In this document: in pieces, positions 7,571-15,744 of the stretch | Numbering within the stretch: the stretch's first letter is position 1 | Layout of the letters: each line of letters starts with the position of its first letter | Source of the DNA: an uncultured Psychrosphaera sp. | GTDB taxonomy: Bacteria; Pseudomonadota; Gammaproteobacteria; Enterobacterales; Alteromonadaceae | Assembly (NCBI RefSeq): GCF_947500655.1 | Contig: NZ_CANMSK010000010.1 | Span: 1-64,000 of the forward strand | Reading direction: 5' to 3' | Length of the DNA stretch: 64,000 nucleotides | Position numbers and translations under genes: made by a program | Notes under the pieces: generated by a model | Database searches by the model: none | Seen by the model: only the letters and a program-made list of their open reading frames with translations | What the model was told of the DNA's origin: nothing

Positions 7571-8164
7571 TCAGTCTTTTTTCCCAGAGATATATGGCCA
7601 AGCTGCTTTAAAATAAATTAATAATGACCAAATTGTCAATGCAGTGGCTAAATATAAGAACACATAAGTTGCAACATCCAACATTGGACCTAGTAACCAG
7701 CCTTCAAATACCCAATATTCATTTGGACGCCATAATAATCCCATTAACGCTAACATTTGAACTGCAGTTTTATATTTGCCAACAGTACTAACCGCAACAC
7801 CCGCCCTATTTCCCATTTCTGCCATCCATTCACGCAATGCAGAAACAGCTAATTCTCTACCAACAATAATAATGGCAGGAATAGTAACCCAAGGATTTGA
7901 ATAATCATCGACAACAACAATAAATGCCACCGCTACCATAACTTTATCAGCCACAGGGTCAAAGAAAGCGCCAAAAGGAGTTGATTGGTCTAACTTGCGA
8001 GCTAAATAACCATCTAACGCGTCCGTTATTGATGCAACCCAAAATACAGCAAAAGTAACAAAATACTTCCAAGGATATATTTCTACTGGTAAATAATAGA
8101 AATAAACCATAACTGGTATTAAAAAGATCCGAAATGAAGTGAGTATGTTGGGAATATTCCACAT
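7571..8164 (-). CDS. pgsA: CDP-diacylglycerol--glycerol-3-phosphate 3-phosphatidyltransferase
   Basis: Inner-membrane enzyme making phosphatidylglycerol phosphate, the committed step to phosphatidylglycerol and cardiolipin. The 197-aa protein has the CDP-alcohol phosphotransferase signature D-G-x2-A-R-x8-G-x3-D-x3-D, visible as DALDGYLARKL and GAFFDPVADK near residues 45-70. Several hydrophobic helices follow. It lies 56 bases after uvrC and directly before the Gly-Cys-Leu tRNAs, the same order as in E. coli. Confidence 0.95.
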   Translation of the reverse strand: MWNIPNILTSFRIFLIPVMVYFYYLPVEIYPWKYFVTFAVFWVASITDALDGYLARKLDQSTPFGAFFDPVADKVMVAVAFIVVVDDYSNPWVTIPAIIIVGRELAVSALREWMAEMGNRAGVAVSTVGKYKTAVQMLALMGLLWRPNEYWVFEGWLLGPMLDVATYVFLYLATALTIWSLLIYFKAAWPYISGKKD

Positions 8165-8220
8165 AGGTTAAAAACTACTTATTTTATTATTTTGAATGTA
8201 CATAAAAGGATGATGCCTAT

Positions 8221-10053
8221 TTAATCTTTATCATGCAAGAAAGCATGTATTTCTATTGCTAATTGTTTACTAATTCCTGAAACTTTAGCAATCTGCTCAG
8301 ATTTTGCGGCTTTAAGTCCTTGCAAGCCTCCAAAGTTTTTTAATAACATTTGACGACGTTTAGCACCAATTCCCGGAATATCTTGTAATACTGATGTAGT
8401 TTTTGCTTTTCCGCGCTTAGCTCTGTGTCCTGTAATTGCAAATCTGTGTGATTCATCACGAATAAATTGGATTAGATGTAATGCCGGAGAAGACTTTGGC
8501 ATGTGAACTTCAATTTCACCGCCATTCATAAATAAAGTTTCCAAGCCGGGTTTTCTGCCCTCGCCTTTAGCAATACCTACAATGACTGGTGCTTTTTCTA
8601 ATGGCCAATCAGCAAAAAAAGCTTCTGCTTTATTAAGTTGCCCTTTACCACCGTCAATAAACAAGATATCTGGTACTTTATTTACGTCTGTCACTTTTGC
8701 ATAACGTTTATCTAATGCAAATGCCATTGCACCGTAATCATCGCCACCTTTGACTCCCTTAACGTTATAACGTCGGTATTCTGATTTAACAGGCCCTTCT
8801 GGACCAAATACCACACAAGATGCGATTGGATACTCGCCAAAGGTATGACTGATATCAAAACATTCCATGCGTTCAATTTTAGGCAGCTTTAAAAACTCTG
8901 ACAGCTCTTTGTATTTTGAGCTCATAGCTCTGCCATCGGCTAACTTTGTAGCTAAATCTATATCTGCATTTTTTTGTGCTAATTGGTAATACTTATGTTT
9001 TTCACCACGCTGCGCGGTTACTAACTCCACTTTACTACCACGTACTAATTCTATCGCTTGGGCTAATTCTGGCAGGTTCTCTGTTAATTCCGGCACCACT
9101 ATCGTTTTAGGAATATTTTGTCCGCCAATGGCATTTAAATAAAACTGCATAATGAACGAGGATATTATTTCACTAGGTTCAGAATTTGTTGGCACTTTAG
9201 GTGAATAGTTTTTACTGCCCAATACTTTTTGATCGCGTATATACAAGACATGAACAGAAGCCAAACCTTTATTACTGGAAAATGCTAGAACGTCTATTTC
9301 TTCTATATTACCGCTTACATTTTGCTGCTCGGTCACTTTTTGCAGTGTAGAGATTTGATCTCGATATAAGGCTGCATTTTCAAAATTTAATTGTTCGCTT
9401 GCCCGTTCCATATTGCCTATTAGATGATTGATCACATCTTGGCTTTTCCCAGACAAAAATTGTTTTACCAGATTAACTTGCTCATTGTAGTCTTCATCCG
9501 ACACGTAACCTTCAATACACGGTGCTGAGCACCTTTTTAACTGATGTTGTAAGCAAGGCCTTGACCGAGCTTTATAAAAGGTATCTTCACATTGTCTAAC
9601 TGGAAATACCTTTTGCATAATACGAAGACTTTCCCAAACTGCTCCGGCACTTGGAAACGGGCCAAAGTACTCACCTTTGTGACGTTTAGCGCCTCGGTGC
9701 ATTGCAATTCTTGGGTGCCGGTGATCAGTCACTAAAATATATGGGTAGGACTTATCATCTCTTAATAAAATATTATATTTAGGTTGGAATTCTTTTATTA
9801 AGTTATTTTCAAGTATTAGCGCTTCCGTTTCTGAGCCTGTCACGGTTATTTCAATTGTGACTATTTGGGCGACTAATGCTTTGGTTTTAGTACTGTTAAC
9901 TTCTTTTCTAAAATAGCTGGATAATCTGTTTTTTAGATTTTTAGCTTTGCCCACGTAAATAACTGTATTTGAGTCATCATACATACGATATACGCCGGGC
10001 TTAGACGTTACAGATTTTAAAAAGGATTGGTGATCAAAAGATGGAGTATTCAT
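8221..10053 (-). CDS. uvrC: Excinuclease ABC subunit C
   Basis: Makes both incisions around bulky DNA lesions in nucleotide excision repair, acting with UvrB. The 610-aa protein matches the usual length. In order: a GIY-YIG nuclease domain (GVYRMY ... IYVGKAKNLKNRL, residues about 18-50), a cysteine cluster (CEDTF ... CLQHQLKRCSAPC), a UVR UvrB-binding motif near 205-240, an RNase H-like endonuclease domain (ECFDISH, FIDGGKGQL) and a C-terminal helix-hairpin-helix pair (IPGIGAKRRQMLLKNFGG). It follows uvrY by 18 bases on the same strand, the conserved uvrY-uvrC arrangement. Confidence 0.97.
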   Translation of the reverse strand: MNTPSFDHQSFLKSVTSKPGVYRMYDDSNTVIYVGKAKNLKNRLSSYFRKEVNSTKTKALVAQIVTIEITVTGSETEALILENNLIKEFQPKYNILLRDDKSYPYILVTDHRHPRIAMHRGAKRHKGEYFGPFPSAGAVWESLRIMQKVFPVRQCEDTFYKARSRPCLQHQLKRCSAPCIEGYVSDEDYNEQVNLVKQFLSGKSQDVINHLIGNMERASEQLNFENAALYRDQISTLQKVTEQQNVSGNIEEIDVLAFSSNKGLASVHVLYIRDQKVLGSKNYSPKVPTNSEPSEIISSFIMQFYLNAIGGQNIPKTIVVPELTENLPELAQAIELVRGSKVELVTAQRGEKHKYYQLAQKNADIDLATKLADGRAMSSKYKELSEFLKLPKIERMECFDISHTFGEYPIASCVVFGPEGPVKSEYRRYNVKGVKGGDDYGAMAFALDKRYAKVTDVNKVPDILFIDGGKGQLNKAEAFFADWPLEKAPVIVGIAKGEGRKPGLETLFMNGGEIEVHMPKSSPALHLIQFIRDESHRFAITGHRAKRGKAKTTSVLQDIPGIGAKRRQMLLKNFGGLQGLKAAKSEQIAKVSGISKQLAIEIHAFLHDKD

Positions 10054-10071
10054 TTTATATTAATGGACAAG

Positions 10072-10719
10072 TTATAGCTTATCCATATCTAACATTCCGT
10101 ACCGAATTGCCATATGAGTCAATTCAACATCATTACTAATGTTTAGTTTTTCAAACATGCGATATCGATAACTATTTATGGTTTTTGAGCTTAAACTTAA
10201 TTGTTCAGCTATGCTTTGCACTTTTTCGCCTTTAGTGATCATTAGCATAATTTGTAGTTCACGCTCTGATAAAGACTCAAAAGGTTTGTCGTCTTTAACT
10301 CCATTAAATTGATTTAACGCAATTTGCTGAGCGATATCTGGTGCTATATATCGTTGACCTACATTAACGGCTTTAATTGCTGAGATCATCTCATCAGGAC
10401 CGGTCATTTTAGTTAAAAAACCATGAGCGCCTATTTGCATAACTTTAGATGGAAAAGGGTCTTCGGCATGAACAGTCAAAATAATAATTTTGATATCTGG
10501 GCAGTAACGTAATATTTTCTTAGTGGCTTCTAATCCACCAATCCCCGGCATGTTCATGTCCATCAAAACGACGTCTGGTTCATTGGCTCGGCAAAATTGG
10601 AATGCAGCTTCACCAGTCGACTCTTCGCCAACGACTTTTAAACCACGAACATCATCGACTATGCGTTTAATGCCTGTTCTGACTAATTCGTGATCGTCTA
10701 CTAATAAAACGTTGATCAA
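10072..10719 (-). CDS. uvrY: Response regulator UvrY/GacA
   Basis: Response regulator of the BarA/UvrY (GacS/GacA) system, which activates Csr small RNAs. The 215 aa comprise a receiver domain (DDHE acidic pocket, phosphoacceptor Asp in DVVLMDMNMPG near residue 54, Lys in LTKMTG) and a LuxR-type HTH (LSERELQIMLMITKGEK ... LSSKTINSYRYR). The start is a TTG with GGAG 8 bases upstream, and no better ATG lies nearby. The sensor kinase gene is not in the window. The adjacent uvrC is co-oriented and probably co-transcribed. Confidence 0.93.
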   Translation of the reverse strand: MINVLLVDDHELVRTGIKRIVDDVRGLKVVGEESTGEAAFQFCRANEPDVVLMDMNMPGIGGLEATKKILRYCPDIKIIILTVHAEDPFPSKVMQIGAHGFLTKMTGPDEMISAIKAVNVGQRYIAPDIAQQIALNQFNGVKDDKPFESLSERELQIMLMITKGEKVQSIAEQLSLSSKTINSYRYRMFEKLNISNDVELTHMAIRYGMLDMDKL

Positions 10720-10806
10720 TTAAGAAACTCCAAACCTATTTATCAAACGAAAGTAACATAATAATGTTACGCCGGAAATCTGTTTTTATGACTATAACTT
10801 TTTGCG

Positions 10807-11448
10807 TTAACTGACTGCATCATATTGATTTTCTGGTGCAGCATCAATAAATGCTGGTAATGAACGACAATGTTTTACAATTTTGACAATTTGCGGGTAA
10901 GACGTCATGTCTAATTTAAAGCGTTCTGCATTATAAACTTGTGGCACTAAACATATATCAGCCCATGTTGGGCTATCTCCAAAACAGAAAGGCCCAGAGG
11001 TTTTATCTAAGCTTTTTTCTAAGCTAGCAAAACCTATCCTCATCCAATGTAACATCCAATCAACTTTACCCTGTTCATCTCGCTGTAATTCAGCGGCCAG
11101 ATGCTGCAAAACTCGTAAATTATTGAGCGGATGAATATCACATGCGATATCAAGTGCCATAGCACGACATAACATTTGTTGCTCTAAAGGCTTTGGTAAT
11201 AATGCAACTTCTGGGTATTTTTGTTCCAAATACTCAAGTATTGCCATAGATTGGCTTAACGTAAAATCACCATCCACTAAGGTTGGCACTAATTCATTTG
11301 GGTTTAATGCTTGATAGTCTGGGCTGTGCTGCTCTCCGCCATTTTTAACTAAATGTACAGACTCATGTTCACAACTTAATTGCTTTAAATTAAGTGCAAT
11401 TCTTACTCTGTAAGCGGCAGATGAGCGCCAATAGCCAAATAACGTCAT
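10807..11448 (-). CDS. maiA: Maleylacetoacetate isomerase (zeta-class glutathione S-transferase)
   Basis: Isomerises maleylacetoacetate to fumarylacetoacetate in tyrosine/homogentisate breakdown, using glutathione. The 213-aa protein begins FGYWRSSAAYRVRIALNLK, the zeta-class SSxxxxRVRIAL motif with the catalytic serine near residue 10, followed by an all-helical GST C-terminal domain. It starts 3 bases after the tyrR stop codon and is probably read with it. The other homogentisate pathway genes (hpd, hmgA, fahA) are not in the window. Broader GST activity cannot be excluded. Confidence 0.9.
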   Translation of the reverse strand: MTLFGYWRSSAAYRVRIALNLKQLSCEHESVHLVKNGGEQHSPDYQALNPNELVPTLVDGDFTLSQSMAILEYLEQKYPEVALLPKPLEQQMLCRAMALDIACDIHPLNNLRVLQHLAAELQRDEQGKVDWMLHWMRIGFASLEKSLDKTSGPFCFGDSPTWADICLVPQVYNAERFKLDMTSYPQIVKIVKHCRSLPAFIDAAPENQYDAVS

Positions 11449-11451
11449 ACG

Positions 11452-13017
11452 TTAGACTTTTATGCTTTTTTTATTGATGTCGTATTCACGCAACTTGTTC
11501 GCGATTGCCGTATGGCTTAAACCTAATTTTTTAGCTAACAATCTTGAACTTGGATACGCTGGATATAATTTACGTAATAAGCCTGCTTCAAAGCGTTTAA
11601 CAGCTTGATCTAATGAGCCTTCAAACTCTTTTTCTAAATAACCAAATTCATTAGTATAAGTTGGCAGTTCTAGTGTTTCTTTTTCAATAATGTCAGTATC
11701 TAATAAACTTATCGCTCGATAAATAGCGTTCTCAATTTGTCGAGTATTACCCGGCCACGGATAGTTTTGAATATAATCACTGCAGTTTTTAGATATCGTC
11801 GGTGCAGGTTTGCCTAATTCATTAGAAAAACGCTGCACAAAATGTTGTGCCAGTGGCAATATATCTTGTTTACGGTCTCGCAAAGGTGGAATTTGAATAC
11901 TTAATACGTTAAGTCTGTAATATAAATCTTCTCTAAACAGTCCTTCATGTACCATATTTGCTAAGTCTTTTTGCGTGGCACAAATAACTCTAACATCAAC
12001 GTGTACTTCATTTTCATCTGCGACCCGGCGGAATGTACCATTTTGTAAAAAGCGAATAAGTTTAGTTTGTAATTCGGTAGACATCTCACCGACTTCATCC
12101 AAAAATACCGTACCGCCAGCAGCTAGTTCAAAAATACCTCGTTTGCCCACTTCGTCAGCACCTGGGTAAGCATTAGGGCCGTAACCAAACAACTCACTTT
12201 CAGCTACGTTATCAGGTAAAGATGCGCAGCTTAATGCTAGGAATGAATGCTCTGAACGATCGCTTGCGTCATGACAGGCCCGAGCAATCAGTTCTTTGCC
12301 TGTGCCAGTTTCACCTTGGATAAGTATTGGCGCATCCAGTTGAGACATTTTTTTTGCTTCGCGGATAACGCGTCGCATACTGGTACTATTAGCTAATATA
12401 TTTACAAAAGACTCGTTATTATCATCTCTAAAAGCATTAATTTGTTGACCTAAACGGGTATGCGATTTTAAATTAACAACCGCCCCCATTAGCTGAACCA
12501 TGCCTTCTTCATCGGTAATATTAATCGGTAATACATCAGTAACAAATTCTTCATTATTACCGGTCAGCTTCAGTGTTTGCGCTAAAACTTCTTCACCTTC
12601 TAACCATTTAACAAAGTTAAAACCTTTTAACAAGCTTTGTAATGGCTGGCCTATAACTTCATCTTCACTTCTAGCTAAGTCAACTAACGCCGCTTGATTA
12701 GCAGTTAATATATTGCCTTTATTATCGATTGAAATAACACCATCTGGCAGAATTCTTAATAAAGTTACCAATTCATTATGTTCACGTTCGTAAGGCAAAA
12801 ACTTTGTTGTTTTAACATCTGTGACACCATCGATACGTCTTATCGCAACCATAACCCGCTGAAATGATTCAAATTCAATTTGAGGAAAGGCGACATATAA
12901 ACAACGAGAATTTTTATCAAATTCAATACCTTTTAAATCGATATCATATTCAACCAAATTATTTAATACTTCTTTGGCTAGACCGATACGGTCTTCGCAA
13001 GCTATTTGTAAACGCAT
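11452..13017 (-). CDS. tyrR: Transcriptional regulator TyrR
   Basis: Aromatic amino-acid-responsive regulator of 521 aa (E. coli 513). In order: an N-terminal ACT domain (residues about 1-70), a PAS domain (about 80-140), an AAA+ domain with Walker A GETGTGKE near 232 and Walker B GGTVFLDEVGE, and a C-terminal Fis-type HTH (LAKKLGLSHTAIANKLREY). The sigma54-contact GAFTGA loop is replaced by GYGPNAYPGADE, as expected of TyrR, which acts on sigma70 promoters. Neighbours phhA, maiA and megL fit its regulon. A weak TyrR-like box lies in its own leader near 13065-13082. Confidence 0.95.
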   Translation of the reverse strand: MRLQIACEDRIGLAKEVLNNLVEYDIDLKGIEFDKNSRCLYVAFPQIEFESFQRVMVAIRRIDGVTDVKTTKFLPYEREHNELVTLLRILPDGVISIDNKGNILTANQAALVDLARSEDEVIGQPLQSLLKGFNFVKWLEGEEVLAQTLKLTGNNEEFVTDVLPINITDEEGMVQLMGAVVNLKSHTRLGQQINAFRDDNNESFVNILANSTSMRRVIREAKKMSQLDAPILIQGETGTGKELIARACHDASDRSEHSFLALSCASLPDNVAESELFGYGPNAYPGADEVGKRGIFELAAGGTVFLDEVGEMSTELQTKLIRFLQNGTFRRVADENEVHVDVRVICATQKDLANMVHEGLFREDLYYRLNVLSIQIPPLRDRKQDILPLAQHFVQRFSNELGKPAPTISKNCSDYIQNYPWPGNTRQIENAIYRAISLLDTDIIEKETLELPTYTNEFGYLEKEFEGSLDQAVKRFEAGLLRKLYPAYPSSRLLAKKLGLSHTAIANKLREYDINKKSIKV

Positions 13018-13175
13018 ATTTCGTCAATGCCCTTAATTGAAATTCAAAGTTAAACGCGAAAGATTGTAAACCTAAATGAACGGAATTGGCAGCTATTAAA
13101 TTTAGAATTACTAAACAAATAATTTCAATAAAACAAATACCTTACTTTGTTGAAATTAGATCAATTAATTTATTG

Positions 13176-13970
13176 TTAAGCTGCATTTTTGGGTGGAAAT
13201 CTTGGTGGAAACAGACCTAATTCCATAGCTTCTTTAACGAGCGCCATTAAGTCTGACTTTGACAACTCCATTAAATCGTCAATATTCTCAATCGTATAAT
13301 ACAAAGGTTGCATAATATCGATACGGTAAGGAGTTCTAAAAACATCGAGTAAATCCAGCCTATCTCGGCTCAGAACGTCCGAACCCAAAGCATACTCTGT
13401 CTCGCCAGGTGAAGATAAAATACCGCCACCGTAGATTCTAAGTTGGTCGCCCTTTTTCATTAAACCAAATTCTACCGTAAACCAATACAAACGAGCTAAA
13501 TACACACGTTCTTCTTTGGTTGCAGCTAACCCTAATTGCCCGTACTTGTGAGTGAACTCAGAAAATGCAGGATTGGTTAACATGGCACAATGGCCAAAGA
13601 TCTCGTGGAATATATCCGGCTCTTGCAAGTAATCGAACTCTTCACGGGTACGAATAAAGGTAGCGACTGGAAATTTCTTTTCAGCCAGCAATTTGAAAAA
13701 TGATTCAAAGTTAATTAATGCAGGAACTTCAGCACATTGCCAGCCCGTTGTTTCCAATAAAACTTTGCTTACTTCGTGTAACTGCGGAATTCTATCCAGT
13801 GGTAAATTAAGCTTGTCTAAGCCAACAAAAAACTCATCGCAAGCTTTGCCTTTAATACACTCAAGCTGACGTTCAACAAGCTCTTGCCAAATACTATTTT
13901 CCTCGTCACTCCAATCAATATTGCCATTTTCGTCGGACTGTCTTGAGGTGTAACTTGATGATTTACTCAT
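13176..13970 (-). CDS. phhA: Phenylalanine 4-monooxygenase
   Basis: Hydroxylates phenylalanine to tyrosine with tetrahydrobiopterin, iron and oxygen. The 264-aa size matches bacterial monomeric PhhA. The iron-binding His-His-Glu triad is visible: HEIFGHCAML (about residues 118-127) and Glu in WFTVEFGLMK near 168. The start lies 3 bases after the megL stop, so the two genes are surely one transcript. A phhB (pterin carbinolamine dehydratase) gene, often adjacent, is not present here. With maiA and tyrR next door, the block serves phenylalanine/tyrosine breakdown under TyrR control. Confidence 0.95.
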   Translation of the reverse strand: MSKSSSYTSRQSDENGNIDWSDEENSIWQELVERQLECIKGKACDEFFVGLDKLNLPLDRIPQLHEVSKVLLETTGWQCAEVPALINFESFFKLLAEKKFPVATFIRTREEFDYLQEPDIFHEIFGHCAMLTNPAFSEFTHKYGQLGLAATKEERVYLARLYWFTVEFGLMKKGDQLRIYGGGILSSPGETEYALGSDVLSRDRLDLLDVFRTPYRIDIMQPLYYTIENIDDLMELSKSDLMALVKEAMELGLFPPRFPPKNAA

Positions 13971-13973
13971 TAC

Positions 13974-15203
13974 TTAAGCCTTACTTGTTACGTTTTCAAT
14001 GTGTGCAAACGCTTGAGCTAAGTCAGCAATAATGTCGTCAGTGTGTTCTAGGCCAATAGAGACTCGAATAAGTCCGTCACTGATGCCAGCAGCCAAACGC
14101 TCTTCTTGTGTGTATGGCGAGTGTGTCATTGAAGCCGGATGCTGAATTAATGACTCTGCATCGCCAAGACTTACCGCCAATGAGAATAACTGCATTGAAT
14201 TAATAAACTTACGTCCCGTATCTAAATTCCCTTTTAATTCAAAACCAATCACACCACCTGCGCCACGCATTTGGCTGTTTAGGAATTTATGACCTTGATG
14301 GCTTGGTAATCCAGGATAAAACACTTCTTTAACCATAGGGTGTTGGTGCAAATATTCCGCAACGGTTTGTGCACTTTTACAATGTCTTTCCATACGAATA
14401 GATAAGGTTTTTAGTCCTCTTAAAATCAACCACGCATCGTGCGGACTAATTGTCCCGCCAATGTCTTTTAGAATGGTAGATTTGATAACAGCTATATTTT
14501 CTTTTGACGACACAATAATACCAGCGACTACATCACCGTGACCGTTTAAGAACTTAGTGGCGCTGTGAATAATAATGTCGATACCAAAATCCACTGGCGT
14601 CTGCAGTATTGGAGACAAAAATGTATTATCAACAACTGACAAGATATTATGTTGTTGGCAAAAATCACCAATCATTTGTAAGTCCAACACCACTAAATTT
14701 GGATTAATTGGGGTTTCTGCAAACAGTAATTTGGTATTGGGTTTTAATGCAGCCGTTAACGCCTCTTTGTTTGCCATATCAACAAAGGTGACATCAATGC
14801 CAAACTTTTTAAATTGATGACTAAATAAAGCAAATGAACAGCCGTAAATAGCATGAGAGACAATCACATGGTCGCCAGCTTCAACAAAGCTTAATACCGC
14901 GCCAGATACAGCAGCCATACCCGTTGCTGTTGCTGCGGCGTCTTCCATTTTTTCTAACGCCGCCACTTTCAATTCAAGTTCGCGGGTGGTTGGATTACCT
15001 AAACGAGTATAAATATAACCTTCTTCTTCACCAGCAAAACGAGCTGCGCCCTGCTCTGCACTGTCAAATACAAAAGTTGACGTTTGATACAAAGGCGTAG
15101 TTAACGCACCTTTATGATCGCCCTTGCTTTTTCCAGCATGAATACAAAGTGTTTCTTGATTTAGTGCTTTATTATTATTTTTAATACTCATTCCAATACT
15201 CAT
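13974..15203 (-). CDS. megL: Methionine gamma-lyase (PLP-dependent, Cys/Met metabolism family)
   Basis: Predicted to cleave methionine to 2-oxobutyrate, methanethiol and ammonia. The 409-aa protein has the trans-sulfuration family fold: PLP lysine in HSATKFLNGHGD near residue 220, phosphate-binding YTRLGNPT, and Tyr/Cys in IYGCSFAL, where the cysteine matches the Cys116 diagnostic of methionine gamma-lyases over cystathionine enzymes. ATG 15203 is used; ATG 15191 is also possible. It heads the megL-phhA transcript. Reaction choice within the family is an inference from the cysteine and overall resemblance. Confidence 0.85.
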   Translation of the reverse strand: MSIGMSIKNNNKALNQETLCIHAGKSKGDHKGALTTPLYQTSTFVFDSAEQGAARFAGEEEGYIYTRLGNPTTRELELKVAALEKMEDAAATATGMAAVSGAVLSFVEAGDHVIVSHAIYGCSFALFSHQFKKFGIDVTFVDMANKEALTAALKPNTKLLFAETPINPNLVVLDLQMIGDFCQQHNILSVVDNTFLSPILQTPVDFGIDIIIHSATKFLNGHGDVVAGIIVSSKENIAVIKSTILKDIGGTISPHDAWLILRGLKTLSIRMERHCKSAQTVAEYLHQHPMVKEVFYPGLPSHQGHKFLNSQMRGAGGVIGFELKGNLDTGRKFINSMQLFSLAVSLGDAESLIQHPASMTHSPYTQEERLAAGISDGLIRVSIGLEHTDDIIADLAQAFAHIENVTSKA

Positions 15204-15744
15204 TTAATACTATATTAGGGTCGTTGTTATTCATTAAATATTTATAAAATGAACAGATAACGTTATGGCTTGTATTATTCAGACCGCACTTTGCATAATT
15301 TTCTTTAGAGTTAATAATCTAAAGACACTATTAAGTTATTTTAATTCGTAAATATTTTTATACATCAAGGATGTATTGTTGGTTTTGTTGGTCGGGCTTG
15401 AGGTGTGATATTGATGTTTTAGGGAGCAATTTTAAGGGGGTTAGTTTAAGCGACATAAGTAAGCATTAAGTTAAACGACCGTTAGCGTTTAAAATTGTAT
15501 TTGCTGATCTTGGTTAGAAATTATAATTTCTACACCTAAGTCATTTAGTTCATCAGCAAAGGCGTTAGCAAATATTTTACCTAACAGTGCCAAACATTTT
15601 GAATTAGAGGATATTTTTATATGTAATTATGTAACTAATTTGAGACGACTGCATTAAACATTGGGACGACTGAATTAAACATTGATATAGCAATACTATA
15701 GAATGTATTTTTGAACTTACAGACCAAGGCTTAAAAATAATTTT
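15204..15744. other. Divergent intergenic region between megL and the metalloprotease
   Basis: These 541 bases separate two divergent genes. They contain a TyrR-like site at 15347-15364, a short minus-strand coding remnant ending at 15489, and two direct copies of a 20-base word at 15644-15684, each listed or discussed separately. No complete gene or RNA is recognisable. Confidence 0.6.
15347..15364 (-). promoter_or_regulatory. Possible TyrR box upstream of megL-phhA
   Basis: CGTAAA-N6-TATACA matches the TyrR consensus TGTAAA-N6-TTTACA at 10 of 12 positions and keeps the invariant G and C spaced as in known boxes. It is about 145 bases upstream of the megL start, in front of an operon containing phhA and near tyrR. 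AT-rich sequence makes chance matches fairly likely. Confidence 0.45.

Noticed and set aside
13065..13082. TyrR box in the tyrR leader
   Set aside because: Only one half-site (TGTAAA) fits well; the second half matches at about three of six positions, too weak to list as a feature.
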